Under the pieces are notes generated by a model, which had not been told where the DNA came from, did no database searches, and saw nothing but the letters and a program-made list of their open reading frames with translations. The position numbers and the translations under genes were made by a program. A stretch of DNA of 64,000 nucleotides from CAVQCX01 sp963775335 (lineage in GTDB: Bacteria > Pseudomonadota > Gammaproteobacteria > Chromatiales > Chromatiaceae): the NCBI GenBank assembly GCA_963775335.1, contig CAVZIJ010000003.1, forward strand, positions 868,001-932,000. The letters are read 5' to 3'. Below, in pieces: positions 27,303 through 37,063 of this stretch. Each line of letters opens with the position of its first letter. Within the stretch, counting starts at the first letter, position 1.

Positions 27303-28166
27303 ATGAGCGCACAGATTCTCGACGGCAACGCGATCGCCGCAGAGATCAGGGGATCGATCAAGGCTACCGTCGCCGAGCGCACTGCGGCCGGCCGGCGCCC
27401 GCCCGGACTTGCGGTGGTGCTGGTCGGCGAGAATCCGGCGTCGCAGCTCTACGTGCGGCACAAGCGCAACGATTGCGCCCAGGTGGGGTTCTATTCCGAG
27501 CTTCACGAGCTGCCTGCGGACCTCAGCCAGGCAGGGCTACTCGCGTTGATCGACCGCCTGAATGAGAGCCCGGAGATCGACGGGATCCTGGTACAGCTGC
27601 CGTTGCCGTCGCAGATCGACGAAGAGACGGTGATCGAGCGCATCGCCCCGACCAAGGACGTGGACGGCTTCCACCCCTACAACGTCGGGCGCCTGGCGCT
27701 GCGTATGCCGACCCTGCGCCCCTGCACGCCCAAGGGGGTTATGTCCCTGTTGGAGCGCACCGGCCAGAGGCTGGAAGGGTTGGACGCGGTGGTCATCGGC
27801 CAGTCCAACATCGTGGGTCGCCCCATGGCTCTGGAGCTGCTGGCCGCACGCTGCACCATCCAGGTCTGCCATAGCCGCACCAAGCACCTGGTCGAGAAGG
27901 CCCGCCAGGCGGATGTGCTGGTCGCCGCGGTTGGCCGCCCGCGCTTCGTCCAGGGCGACTGGATCAAAGAGGGCGCCCTGGTCATCGACGTGGGCATCAA
28001 TCGCCTGGAGGATGGCTCTCTGTGTGGCGACGTGGACACCGCGGCAGCCACCCGGCGAGCCGCCTGGATCACACCGGTGCCCGGCGGGGTCGGCCCCATG
28101 ACCCGCGCCTCGCTCCTGGAGAACACGTTGCAGGCGGCCGACCTACATGCCCGGCGCCCGCGCTGA
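27303..28166 (+). CDS. folD: Bifunctional methylenetetrahydrofolate dehydrogenase/cyclohydrolase FolD
   Basis: Cytosolic enzyme converting 5,10-methylene-THF to 10-formyl-THF with NADP+. The product is 287 residues, normal for FolD. The N-terminal catalytic domain has YVRHKRNDCAQVGF with the active-site Tyr and Lys, and ILVQLPLP. The Rossmann domain has GQSNIVGRPMALELL and the C-terminal signature TPVPGGVGPMTRASLLENT. ATG 27303 gives the family N-terminus (MSAQILDGNAIAAEI). It diverges from the tRNA cluster; its leader is the 148 bases after tRNA-Pro. Confidence 0.97.
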   Translation: MSAQILDGNAIAAEIRGSIKATVAERTAAGRRPPGLAVVLVGENPASQLYVRHKRNDCAQVGFYSELHELPADLSQAGLLALIDRLNESPEIDGILVQLPLPSQIDEETVIERIAPTKDVDGFHPYNVGRLALRMPTLRPCTPKGVMSLLERTGQRLEGLDAVVIGQSNIVGRPMALELLAARCTIQVCHSRTKHLVEKARQADVLVAAVGRPRFVQGDWIKEGALVIDVGINRLEDGSLCGDVDTAAATRRAAWITPVPGGVGPMTRASLLENTLQAADLHARRPR

Positions 28167-28281
28167 GGCTTTACGCCCTGGGTCTTTCGGACAGATTCAC
28201 CGGGCTCGGCGTGGCGCGGGACTCGGCTTGACGGCCGATGTTTCGGCGCACACTGGCGCCCCGCCTCCCTCCTCTTGAAGC

Positions 28282-29760
28282 TCAGCGCCCGTATAGGGCG
28301 ACAATGCGCTTGACCCGGGCGGCGAGCCCCGGTTTGACGACCGACCATTCGAACCGCCAGCTCCAGTTGCCCTCCGCAGTGCCCGGCAGGTTCATCCGGT
28401 GATCCCCGTTTAGCTCCAGCAGGTCCTGCATCGGCACCATGGCAAGCCGGGCACGCGACGCCAATGTCGCGCGCACCAGCGCCCAGGGCATAGGCTCGTC
28501 GGGGTGGCCCAGAAACTCCTGGACGTAGGCCTTGGAGCCCTCAGTGAGGGACTCGTACCAGCCAAGGGTGGTGTCATTGTCGTGCGTGCCCGTGTACACC
28601 ACCGAGTTCTGTGGATGCTGGAACGGCAGATACGGGTTTTCTGCCCCGCCGGAGAAGGCGAACTGGAGAATCTTCATGCCGGGCAGGCCGAACTTGCGCC
28701 TCAGCGCGGTCACTTCGGGAGTGATCAGGCCGAGATCCTCGGCCACCAACGGGAGGGGATCGTAGACCTCGTGCAGCCGATCGAAGAGTGCATCCCCGGG
28801 CGCCTCGACCCAGCGACCATGGATCGCGTATTTCTCCTCCGCCGGGATCTCCCAGTAAGACTCGAAGCCCCGGAAGTGATCGATCCGCACCAGATCGAAA
28901 AGCTCGACCTGGGTCTTCATGCGCTCGACCCAGAAAGCGAAGCGGTTCGTCTCCATCCGGTCCCAGCGATAGAGCGGATTACCCCAGCGCTGCCCGGTGG
29001 CCGAGAAATAGTCCGGCGGCACCCCCGCGACCACCGTCGGGATGCCCTTGGCGTCGAGATAGAACAGCTCCTGCCGGGCCCAGACTTCCGCACTGTCATG
29101 GGCGACAAAGATCGGCATGTCACCGAACAAACGGATGCCCCGTCCGTTGGCGTATGCCTTGAGGGCGTGCCATTGCCGAAAGAACAGGAACTGCTCGAAG
29201 TTGAGAAAGTCGAGCTTCCTGGCAAGCCGGGCCCTGGCCTCGGCCAGCGCCTGAGGCTCCCGGACCCGCAGGCCCTCGGGCCATTCCCACCAGGGCTCAC
29301 GCAGCTCGTTGTGCAGCGCCTGGAACAATACGTAGTCGTCCAGCCAGTGCCTGCGGGCGGCAAGGAACACATCGTAGGCGTGCCGGTCACCGGCCGCCGC
29401 CCGGTCGCGAAACGCGGACCAGGCGTGGCAAAGGGCCTCCGCCTTGTCCTCCTCGCTAAACGCTGCGGCATCTTTCAGCTGAGCGGGCAGCCAACCAGCA
29501 TCCACCAAGGGATCAATGGCGATCAGCCGCGGATTGCCGGCGTGCACCGAGGTCGACTGATAGGGCGAAAGGCCATTGTTGATCGGACCGACCGGAAGCA
29601 TCTGCCAAACCGAAAGACCGGCCTCGGCCAGAAGATCCACGAAACGACGGGCGTGAGCCCCGAGATCACCGCATGGTCCCGGACCCGGCAAGGAGGTAAT
29701 GTGCAGGAGAACGCCGGCGCGACGCCTCTCGAGACAGGGTTTGCAGACGGCCTGCGTCAT
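28282..29760 (-). CDS. malQ: 4-alpha-glucanotransferase (amylomaltase)
   Basis: GH77 enzyme that transfers maltooligosaccharide segments in glycogen and maltodextrin turnover. The 492-residue product shows GVLLHITSLPGPGPCGDLG at the start, RIDHFRGFESYWEIP (nucleophile region), VAEDLGLITPEV (acid/base region) and YTGTHDNDTTLGWY. It follows the GH57 gene with a 92-base gap on the same strand, in a likely operon glgC-GH57-malQ. Length and motifs are complete. Confidence 0.95.
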   Translation of the reverse strand: MTQAVCKPCLERRRAGVLLHITSLPGPGPCGDLGAHARRFVDLLAEAGLSVWQMLPVGPINNGLSPYQSTSVHAGNPRLIAIDPLVDAGWLPAQLKDAAAFSEEDKAEALCHAWSAFRDRAAAGDRHAYDVFLAARRHWLDDYVLFQALHNELREPWWEWPEGLRVREPQALAEARARLARKLDFLNFEQFLFFRQWHALKAYANGRGIRLFGDMPIFVAHDSAEVWARQELFYLDAKGIPTVVAGVPPDYFSATGQRWGNPLYRWDRMETNRFAFWVERMKTQVELFDLVRIDHFRGFESYWEIPAEEKYAIHGRWVEAPGDALFDRLHEVYDPLPLVAEDLGLITPEVTALRRKFGLPGMKILQFAFSGGAENPYLPFQHPQNSVVYTGTHDNDTTLGWYESLTEGSKAYVQEFLGHPDEPMPWALVRATLASRARLAMVPMQDLLELNGDHRMNLPGTAEGNWSWRFEWSVVKPGLAARVKRIVALYGR

Positions 29761-29852
29761 ACGCAGGTCAAACCCAAGACGGACTGCTCCACGGGACTAC
29801 CTCCAGTGCGACTAACGCCGGCCAGGCCCAAGGCCGCCGGCGGAATCATTTC

Positions 29853-31559
29853 TTATACGTTCTGACGCATGACGCCGCCCATGGCGGGCTTGCCGCTGCC
29901 TCGGGCGAACACCTGCGACAGATACTCGGGCGGCGCCTCCCCGATGAGCACATAGAGGTGGGCGAGCTGGTGCCGGAACAGGCTCTCGAAATCGGAGACC
30001 GTGGCAGCCGGATTATAGTCGCCAAACCACCAGAACCAATCGGAGCCCTCACAGCGCGCGAGCTGCATGCCGGCCGCCTCCCGGGCCTTCGTATCCAGTC
30101 GACCCGAGGCCATGGCCCGGTCGAAGGCCACTTTCGCGGCCCCGAGCATGTCCCAGGCGCGATTCTTGTCCGTATCGCCGATCCAGGTCGAAAAGGTACC
30201 GTAGACCCAGCTTCCGGCGACCAGCCCGGAAAGTGCCTTGGCGTTCGAGCGGCCATCCAGATAGGCCGAGAAGGTGCTGAGCTCCAGCAGCGGATGATCG
30301 CCCAGGCGTTTGTAGAGAGCGCTGAGGAAGTAGTACCCATTGCGCGGGTAATACTCCCAGGCGTTCTCCCCGTCCATGATAATGGAGACGACCGTATCCG
30401 GGCTGTCGGCATTGGCAAGAGCGATGTTCTGAAGGTGATCGATGAGGTTGCTCACTGCATCATCGGCATGCCAGCTGGCATAGGTGAAGCCGATGAGGTC
30501 CGAGAGGCCGTCGTCGCGAAAGAAGCAGCTGAGCTTTCCCTTGCCGACCCGGTAAGGCGTGTGATTCCAGTGCGGCGGCAAGGCGCTCTGACCAGCGTCC
30601 ACCTTCAGACTGTTGAACAGCACCTGCTGACCGCTGGCAGCCCAGCGAAACCCCTCCCTCTCCAGCATCGCCACGGTCTCGGTGCTGACGGCGCCTTCCG
30701 AGGGCCAGCAGCCCGCGGGCCGAGCTCCGAAGTGGTCCTCGAACACTTTGATCCCGTGCTCGAGGTGCCAGCGAGCCCGCTCCTGGCCCCCGGGATAGCG
30801 CTGCAGCGCGGGCATGCGCGCCTCCGGCATCGCCTGACGTGCGCTCTGCAGATCGAGCAGCAGCGGCACGATGGGGTGGGCGTAGGGGGAGACCGAGAGC
30901 TCCACCCGACCGGCCTCGGCCAGGCGGCGGTAGCGCGCCGTCACTCCGGCGACCTGCTCGCCGATGACCTGGACGAGTCGACGGCGATCCTCCGCGTCGA
31001 ACCCCCTGGCCTTCTTCTCCAGGGAGTGGACCCGCATGTCGTTGATGCGGACACTCTCTCCCATCCAGGCCAGGTGGTACCAGACCAGCAGGTCGGCGAG
31101 GAACTGGTCGCCGATATAGGCGTCGGTTTCCTCGTGCGACACCAACCAGCGAGCCAGCTCCGCCAGCTCCCTGAACGGCTTGAACGGGTTGATCAGGTGC
31201 TCCTGGTTGGCACGTAGACAAGCCGTCAGGAGCCCCCTCCTGGTCGGGCCGTCCAGCGGCAGGCCCGGCCCAGCCAGGGCGGCCAACAGAGGATCGCGGA
31301 CCATACGGCCGTTGTAAAGCCAGCCCGAAATCTGCTCGGCGTAATCGGCGAGCTGCTCGAGCAGCACCGGTGCGAAATTGACCACGGCCCGCGCCCCCGG
31401 AGCCTCCTCCATGTGATAGGCCATGTCGCTGTAGTCTTTGACCGCGTGGAGGTAGACCCAAGGCAGCTTGTAGTCGCTGTGATCCGCCCCACGGTAATCG
31501 GGCTGGTGCATGTGCCAGCACAGGACCACTTTGAGCCGGGACCCCTCCTTATCTGACAT
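29853..31559 (-). CDS. Glycoside hydrolase family 57 protein (alpha-amylase/amylopullulanase type)
   Basis: A 568-residue cytosolic GH57 enzyme, no signal peptide. The N-terminal motif LCWHMHQPDYRG is the GH57 hallmark. GCWPSEGAVS should hold the catalytic nucleophile Glu, and VSIIMDGENAWEYY the later conserved acidic residue. It probably cleaves alpha-1,4 bonds of glycogen or maltodextrin. Its start overlaps the end of glgC by 11 bases, so the two are coupled. Exact specificity is not readable from sequence. Confidence 0.92.
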   Translation of the reverse strand: MSDKEGSRLKVVLCWHMHQPDYRGADHSDYKLPWVYLHAVKDYSDMAYHMEEAPGARAVVNFAPVLLEQLADYAEQISGWLYNGRMVRDPLLAALAGPGLPLDGPTRRGLLTACLRANQEHLINPFKPFRELAELARWLVSHEETDAYIGDQFLADLLVWYHLAWMGESVRINDMRVHSLEKKARGFDAEDRRRLVQVIGEQVAGVTARYRRLAEAGRVELSVSPYAHPIVPLLLDLQSARQAMPEARMPALQRYPGGQERARWHLEHGIKVFEDHFGARPAGCWPSEGAVSTETVAMLEREGFRWAASGQQVLFNSLKVDAGQSALPPHWNHTPYRVGKGKLSCFFRDDGLSDLIGFTYASWHADDAVSNLIDHLQNIALANADSPDTVVSIIMDGENAWEYYPRNGYYFLSALYKRLGDHPLLELSTFSAYLDGRSNAKALSGLVAGSWVYGTFSTWIGDTDKNRAWDMLGAAKVAFDRAMASGRLDTKAREAAGMQLARCEGSDWFWWFGDYNPAATVSDFESLFRHQLAHLYVLIGEAPPEYLSQVFARGSGKPAMGGVMRQNV

Positions 31560-32817
31560 AGTGCCGATCCTGGCCTAGCATGTCAGGGGTTACGAGGGTC
31601 ACGCCGCCGGGGCTCACGAAGAAGCGCTCGGCGTCGGCCTCCGGATCCTCGCCGATGACCGTCCCTTCGGGGATGCGGCACCCACGGTCGATGACTGCCT
31701 TGTAAACGCGGCAATTGCGTCCGATATTGACGTCGGGCATGACCACCGTGTCCTCCATATATGAGTAGGAATTGATCCGCACGTTGGAGAACAGGAGGGA
31801 ATGGCGCACGACCGCCCCGGAGATGATGCAGCCGCCCGACACCATGGAATCCACCGCCATGCCCCGACGGTCGTCGTCGTCGAACACGAACTTGGCCGGC
31901 GGTAGCTGCTCCTGGTAGGTCCAGATCGGCCAGGCGTCATCGTAGAGATTGAGCGGGGGCGTCACACCGATCAGCTCCAGGTTGGCCTCCCAGAAGGCGT
32001 CTATCGTCCCAACGTCCCGCCAATAGGCCTGGTGACCGGTCTTGGCATCGCGGAATGGATAGGCCATCACGCGATAACGGTCGATGACCTTGGGGATGAG
32101 GTCCTTGCCGAAATCATGGGTCGACGAGCCGGTGTCCGCGTCCCTGATCAGCTGCTCGAACAGGAATCCTTTGTTGAACACGTAGATGCCCATGGACGCG
32201 AGCGCCAGGTCGGGCTGGCCCGGCAGGGGCTCGGGGTGCTCGGGCTTCTCCTGGAAATTGCGGATCCGGTTCTCCTCGTCGATCCCCATGACACCGAATT
32301 CCTTGGCCGTCTCGAGATCCACCTCGATACAGCCTACGGTCATATCGGCACCGTTCTCTACATGATGGGCGATCATGGCGCCATAGTCCATCTTGTAGAT
32401 GTGGTCTCCCGCCAGGACGAGCACATAATCCGGGTCGTGATTGCGGATGATGTCCAGGTTCTGATAGACCGCATCTGCGGTGCCGGCGTACCAGTTGGAC
32501 TCGATACGCTGCTGGGCCGGCAGCAGCTCGACGAACTCCCCGAACTCGCCCCGCAGAAAACCCCAGCCGCGCTGGATATGCAGGATCAGCGAGTGGGCCT
32601 TGTACTGGGTCAGTACCCCTATGCGCCGGATGCCGGAGTTCATGCAGTTCGACAGCGGGAAATCGATGATCCGGAACTTGCCGGCGAAGGGCACGCCCGG
32701 CTTGGCCCGCCACATGGTCAGATGCTTGAGTCTCGAGCCCCGACCTCCCGCGAGGATGAGCGCCAGCGTGTTTCGAGTGAGACGACTTACGAAACGCGGG
32801 TTTTGATCAGGGTTCAT
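31549..32817 (-). CDS. glgC: Glucose-1-phosphate adenylyltransferase (ADP-glucose pyrophosphorylase)
   Basis: Makes ADP-glucose, the committed step of glycogen synthesis; usually under allosteric control by glycolytic intermediates. ATG 32817 is used (MNPDQNPRFVSRLTRNTLALI), giving 422 residues; the frame is open to 32895 but the extra residues look non-coding. Motifs are LILAGGRGSRLKHLT, PFAGKFRIIDFPLSNC, AGDHIYKMDYG and a C-terminal left-handed helix (SNVRINSYSYMEDTVVMPDVNIG). It diverges from glgB; the shared 196-base region must carry both promoters. Confidence 0.97.
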   Translation of the reverse strand: MNPDQNPRFVSRLTRNTLALILAGGRGSRLKHLTMWRAKPGVPFAGKFRIIDFPLSNCMNSGIRRIGVLTQYKAHSLILHIQRGWGFLRGEFGEFVELLPAQQRIESNWYAGTADAVYQNLDIIRNHDPDYVLVLAGDHIYKMDYGAMIAHHVENGADMTVGCIEVDLETAKEFGVMGIDEENRIRNFQEKPEHPEPLPGQPDLALASMGIYVFNKGFLFEQLIRDADTGSSTHDFGKDLIPKVIDRYRVMAYPFRDAKTGHQAYWRDVGTIDAFWEANLELIGVTPPLNLYDDAWPIWTYQEQLPPAKFVFDDDDRRGMAVDSMVSGGCIISGAVVRHSLLFSNVRINSYSYMEDTVVMPDVNIGRNCRVYKAVIDRGCRIPEGTVIGEDPEADAERFFVSPGGVTLVTPDMLGQDRHYVR

Positions 32818-33013
32818 CGCGAAGATTCCTAAATTCGGATTTACCGCTCGGACACCGCATTCGGGAGTCGGGCGGGGCCGGTCGTATGTTACCATTTCAT
32901 CGTTCGCGGAGTGGGATCATTCCACATCCGGCCTGGGGCAGCAACTGTCGATCCAGGTCGCTGTAGTCTTCGTCCTCGCACCCGCATGACAGTGTCGTTC
33001 GCCGGGAGAAACC

Positions 33014-35176
33014 ATGCTCAATCAAGGCCTTCAACGTATCCTTGAAGCGCGCCATCACGACCCGTTCTCGGTGCTCGGGCGCCATACCACGGGCGACCGC
33101 GCCACGCTCCGTGTCCTGCTGCCGGGCGCCGCAGCGGTGCGCATCGCGGGCCCCGATCTGGCCATGCAGCGCATCGAAGGCACCGACTTTTTCATCTGGG
33201 AGGGTGAGTCTTCCACCCTGCCAGAGCGCTGCCGTCTGATCTGGACAGACAGCGCGGGCCATCAGCATCACCTCGTCGACCCTTATTGCTTTCCGCCTCA
33301 GCTCGGGGACTTCGATCTCCACCTCTTCGGAGAGGGCGGTCACTGGCATGCATACCGGTTCCTGGGGGCCCACCCGCACACCGCCGATGACGTCGATGGC
33401 GTCCTGTTCGCCGTATGGGCCCCCAACGCCGCGCGGGTGAGCGTCGTGGGCGACTTCAACCACTGGGACGGGCGCGTCCACCCGATGCGGGTGCGGGGCG
33501 GCTCGGGGGTCTGGGAGCTGTTCATCCCGGGAATGTCAACTGGGGCGTTCTACAAGTACGAGATCCGCACCCAGGCCGGCCACGTCATTCTGAAATCCGA
33601 TCCGTATGCGGCCCAGTACCAGCTGCGCCCGAACACGGCCGCGGTGGTGGTGGCACCCTCGGTGCACACCTGGGGCGACCAGGACTGGATGTCCCGGCGG
33701 GAGAGGGCCGATTGGCAGCACGCGGCGATGTCGATCTACGAGGTGCATCTGGGATCCTGGGCACGTACCGACGACGGGGGCTTCCTCAACTACAGAGCGC
33801 TGGCCCACCGGCTGGCCGACTACGTGACGGACATGGGGTTCACCCACATCGAGCTGCTGCCCGTCACCGAGCACCCCTTCGACGCCTCCTGGGGCTACCA
33901 GAGCACAGGCTACTTCGCCCCGACCAGCCGCTCCGGCACACCGGATGACTTCCGGTATTTCGTGGACCATCTGCACCAGCGCGGCATCGGCATCATCCTG
34001 GATTGGGTCCCCGCACACTTCCCCCGTGACGAGCATGCGCTGGCGCGCTTCGACGGCACCGCGCTCTACGAGCACGAGGACCCGCGCCGCGGCGAGCACC
34101 AGGACTGGGGCACGCTGATCTTCAACTATGGCCGCAACGAGGTGAGCAACTTCCTGTTGGCCAGTGCCATATGCTGGCTGGAGGAGTTCCATCTCGACGG
34201 GCTGCGGGTCGACGCGGTCGCGTCCATGCTGTATCTGGACTACTCGCGCGACCCCGGGGAGTGGCTACCCAACAAGTACGGCGGCCGGGAGAACCTCGAG
34301 GCCGTGGACTTCCTGCGCCACCTCAACCGGGTGACCCACGAGCAGTACCCGGGCTCGCTGGTGATCGCCGAGGAGTCCACCGCCTGGCCCCAGGTCTCAC
34401 GCCCGACCTGGCTGGGGGGCCTGGGCTTCAGCATGAAGTGGAACATGGGCTGGATGCACGACACCCTGTCCTACATCAGCAAGGACCCCGTGTTCCGCCA
34501 TTACCACCACGACCTGCTCACCTTCGGACTGCTCTACGCGTTCACGGAGAATTTCGTCCTGCCCTTCTCCCATGACGAGGTGGTACACGGCAAACGCTCG
34601 ATGCTCGACAAGATGCCCGGCGACGCCTGGCAGAAGTTCGCCTCGCTGCGCCTGCTCTACACGTTCATGTTCACCTATCCCGGCAAGAAGTTGCTCTTCA
34701 TGGGCAACGAGTTCGCCCACGGCCGGGAATGGAGCGAGGCAGAGGTGCTCGACTGGTGGCTGCTGGAGCGCAGCGAGCACCGCACCGTCCAAACCCTGGT
34801 GCGGGAGCTCAACCGCCTGTACAAGACCCTGCCGGCTTTGCACGAGCAGGATTTCGAGTACATGGGCTTCTCATGGATCGACTGTCACGACGCAAGCCAA
34901 TCGGTGCTCAGCTATCAACGCATCGCCCGCGACGGGACTGTGGCAGTGGTCGTGCTGAACTTCACCCCCGTCCCGCGCCAGGGCTATCGCATCGGGGTGC
35001 CCAGGCCCGGTTTCTACCGCGAAACGCTCAACTCGGACTCCGAGTATTACGGCGGGTCCAATGTCGGCAATTCCGGCGGCATGGCCGCCGACCCGGTCCC
35101 GTGGATGGGACAGGAGCAGTCGATCAGCCTGACGATCCCGCCCCTGGCCGGCGTGATCCTGACCTGGGAGCCCTAA
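33014..35176 (+). CDS. glgB: 1,4-alpha-glucan branching enzyme
   Basis: GH13 enzyme that makes the alpha-1,6 branches of glycogen. The product has 720 residues: an N-terminal CBM48-type region (FAVWAPNAARVSVVGDFNHWDG), then the TIM barrel with DWVPAHFPRDEHAL, GLRVDAVASMLYLDYSRDPGEW (nucleophile Asp), LVIAEESTAWP (acid/base Glu) and LPFSHDEVVHGKRSM. The C-terminal beta domain is complete. It is divergent from glgC. Confidence 0.98.
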   Translation: MLNQGLQRILEARHHDPFSVLGRHTTGDRATLRVLLPGAAAVRIAGPDLAMQRIEGTDFFIWEGESSTLPERCRLIWTDSAGHQHHLVDPYCFPPQLGDFDLHLFGEGGHWHAYRFLGAHPHTADDVDGVLFAVWAPNAARVSVVGDFNHWDGRVHPMRVRGGSGVWELFIPGMSTGAFYKYEIRTQAGHVILKSDPYAAQYQLRPNTAAVVVAPSVHTWGDQDWMSRRERADWQHAAMSIYEVHLGSWARTDDGGFLNYRALAHRLADYVTDMGFTHIELLPVTEHPFDASWGYQSTGYFAPTSRSGTPDDFRYFVDHLHQRGIGIILDWVPAHFPRDEHALARFDGTALYEHEDPRRGEHQDWGTLIFNYGRNEVSNFLLASAICWLEEFHLDGLRVDAVASMLYLDYSRDPGEWLPNKYGGRENLEAVDFLRHLNRVTHEQYPGSLVIAEESTAWPQVSRPTWLGGLGFSMKWNMGWMHDTLSYISKDPVFRHYHHDLLTFGLLYAFTENFVLPFSHDEVVHGKRSMLDKMPGDAWQKFASLRLLYTFMFTYPGKKLLFMGNEFAHGREWSEAEVLDWWLLERSEHRTVQTLVRELNRLYKTLPALHEQDFEYMGFSWIDCHDASQSVLSYQRIARDGTVAVVVLNFTPVPRQGYRIGVPRPGFYRETLNSDSEYYGGSNVGNSGGMAADPVPWMGQEQSISLTIPPLAGVILTWEP

Positions 35177-35392
35177 ACGGGAATCCGGGCAGCGCTCAGC
35201 CTTGTTTGCCCCATCGCAGCCGAGCCCCTTCGGCGGTCGGTAGACGGTAGAAAGGAGAGGGCAGACAGGGAAAGCCGAAAAGCGGTCGCGATTCGCAGCC
35301 GCGGAGCGAGGCCCCTCACCGATACGGAGTCCGGCGAGGGCAAGCGGCGCGGGGCTACGGCCTACCCTTGCGTTGCCGGCGAGGGCGCGTTC

Positions 35393-37033
35393 TCACGAGC
35401 GCAACTGCCGGCACCGCTCGATCAAACCCGCCGTGGAGGCATCGTGGGCGCCGCGGGTCTCGCCCTTGAGCTCCGGGAGGATGGCCGCGGCCAGCTCCTT
35501 GCCCAGCTCCACCCCCCACTGGTCGAAGGAGTTGACCTGCCAGACGACGCCCTGGACGAAGATCTTGTGCTCGTAGAGCGCGATCAGGGCACCGAGGGTG
35601 GTAGGGGTGAGACACTCGGTGAGCAGGGTGTTGGTCGGTCGGTTGCCGGGGAAGACCTTGTGCGGCAACAACGCGACGACCTCCTCGACACCCAGCCGCG
35701 CACGCTCGAGCTCCACGCGCACCTCGTCGCGGGTTTTGCCGCGCATCAGCGCTTCGGGCTGGGCAAGGAAGTTCGCAAGCAGTTTCAGATGCTGGTCGTC
35801 GAGCTCGTTGTGGCTACGGGCAGCAGCGATGAAATCTGCCGGAATAAGCTGGGTGCCCTGGTGGATCAGCTGGTAAAACGCGTGCTGCCCGTCCGTTCCG
35901 GCCGCTCCCCAGACCACTGGACCGGTCTGGTAGTCCACCACCCGCCCGCCCCGGGTAACCCGCTTGCCGTTGCTCTCCATGTCGGCCTGCTGCAGGTAGG
36001 CCGGCAGATATTGCAGATACTGGTCGTACGGAAGCACGGCATGAGTGGCGGCACCGGCAAAGTCGCGGTACCAGACACCTAGCAGGCCGAGGATGACCGG
36101 CATATTCTCGGCCGGCTCAGCGGTTCGGAAATGCTCGTCCATGGCGTGGGCACCCGCCAGGAGCTCCTCGAACCTGTCCATGCCCACGGCCAAGGCGATG
36201 GGAAGACCGATCGCGGACCAGAGCGAGTAGCGCCCCCCCACCCAGTCCCAGAAACCGAACATGTGATCGGTGTCGATCCCGAAGGCGCGCACCCTCTCGG
36301 CCGCAGTGGATACCGCGACGAAGTGCCGCTGCACCGCATTGTCATCCCCCAGGGCGGCCACCAGCCAGCGCCGTGCGGCCTGAGCGTTGGTCAGGGTCTC
36401 CAGGGTGGTGAAGGTCTTGGAGGCAACCACGAAGAGCGTCCGGCGCGCGTCCAGTCCCTTAAGCGTCTCCGCCAGATGGGAGGGGTCCACGTTGGACACG
36501 AAGTGCACCCTCAGGGATAGCGACTGGTACGGAAGCAAGGCCTCGCACACCATCAGGGGACCCAGATTCGACCCACCGATACCGATGTTGACTACGTCGG
36601 TGATCACCTCACCGGTGTGCCCCCGCCAGTCCCCGGAGCGGACCCGCTCGGTGAACACCCGCATCCGAGCGAGAACGTCACGCACTTCGGGCATGATGTC
36701 CTGACCGTCCACCCAAATCGAGGGATGGGTGCGATTGCGAAGGGCCACATGGAGCACGGAGCGGTGCTCGGTGGTATTGATCCGGTCCCCGGCGAACATG
36801 CGCCGAGCCCAGCCCCGCAGATCGGCTTCGTCGGCAAGCTCCAGCAGTAGAGCCAGGGTACGTTGGGTTATCCTATTCTTGGAATAATCAAGCAGAATTC
36901 CGCAGGCTTCGAGAGAGAAAGTGTCTAACCGCTCCGGATCCTGGGCGAATAGATCGCGCATCTGCAGGGGCTCGATATCGCGCCAATGGGCCTCGAGATC
37001 CTGCCAAACTTTGAGCTCGGTGGGCAAAGTCAT
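35393..37033 (-). CDS. pgi: Glucose-6-phosphate isomerase
   Basis: Interconverts glucose-6-P and fructose-6-P in the cytosol. The 546-residue product has VNIGIGGSNLGPLMVCEAL (phosphosugar binding), FVVASKTFTTLETLTNA, VGGRYSLWSAIGLPIAL and GTQLIPADFIA; QVNSFDQWGVELGKELA is near the end. It starts 30 bases after zwf on the same strand, so a zwf-pgi operon is likely. The pair feeds hexose phosphates between glycogen, glycolysis and the pentose phosphate path. About 215 bases between it and glgB hold no gene. Confidence 0.97.
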   Translation of the reverse strand: MTLPTELKVWQDLEAHWRDIEPLQMRDLFAQDPERLDTFSLEACGILLDYSKNRITQRTLALLLELADEADLRGWARRMFAGDRINTTEHRSVLHVALRNRTHPSIWVDGQDIMPEVRDVLARMRVFTERVRSGDWRGHTGEVITDVVNIGIGGSNLGPLMVCEALLPYQSLSLRVHFVSNVDPSHLAETLKGLDARRTLFVVASKTFTTLETLTNAQAARRWLVAALGDDNAVQRHFVAVSTAAERVRAFGIDTDHMFGFWDWVGGRYSLWSAIGLPIALAVGMDRFEELLAGAHAMDEHFRTAEPAENMPVILGLLGVWYRDFAGAATHAVLPYDQYLQYLPAYLQQADMESNGKRVTRGGRVVDYQTGPVVWGAAGTDGQHAFYQLIHQGTQLIPADFIAAARSHNELDDQHLKLLANFLAQPEALMRGKTRDEVRVELERARLGVEEVVALLPHKVFPGNRPTNTLLTECLTPTTLGALIALYEHKIFVQGVVWQVNSFDQWGVELGKELAAAILPELKGETRGAHDASTAGLIERCRQLRS

Positions 37034-37063
37034 TGTTCGGAAACAGCTCGCTGTGAAAGGTTG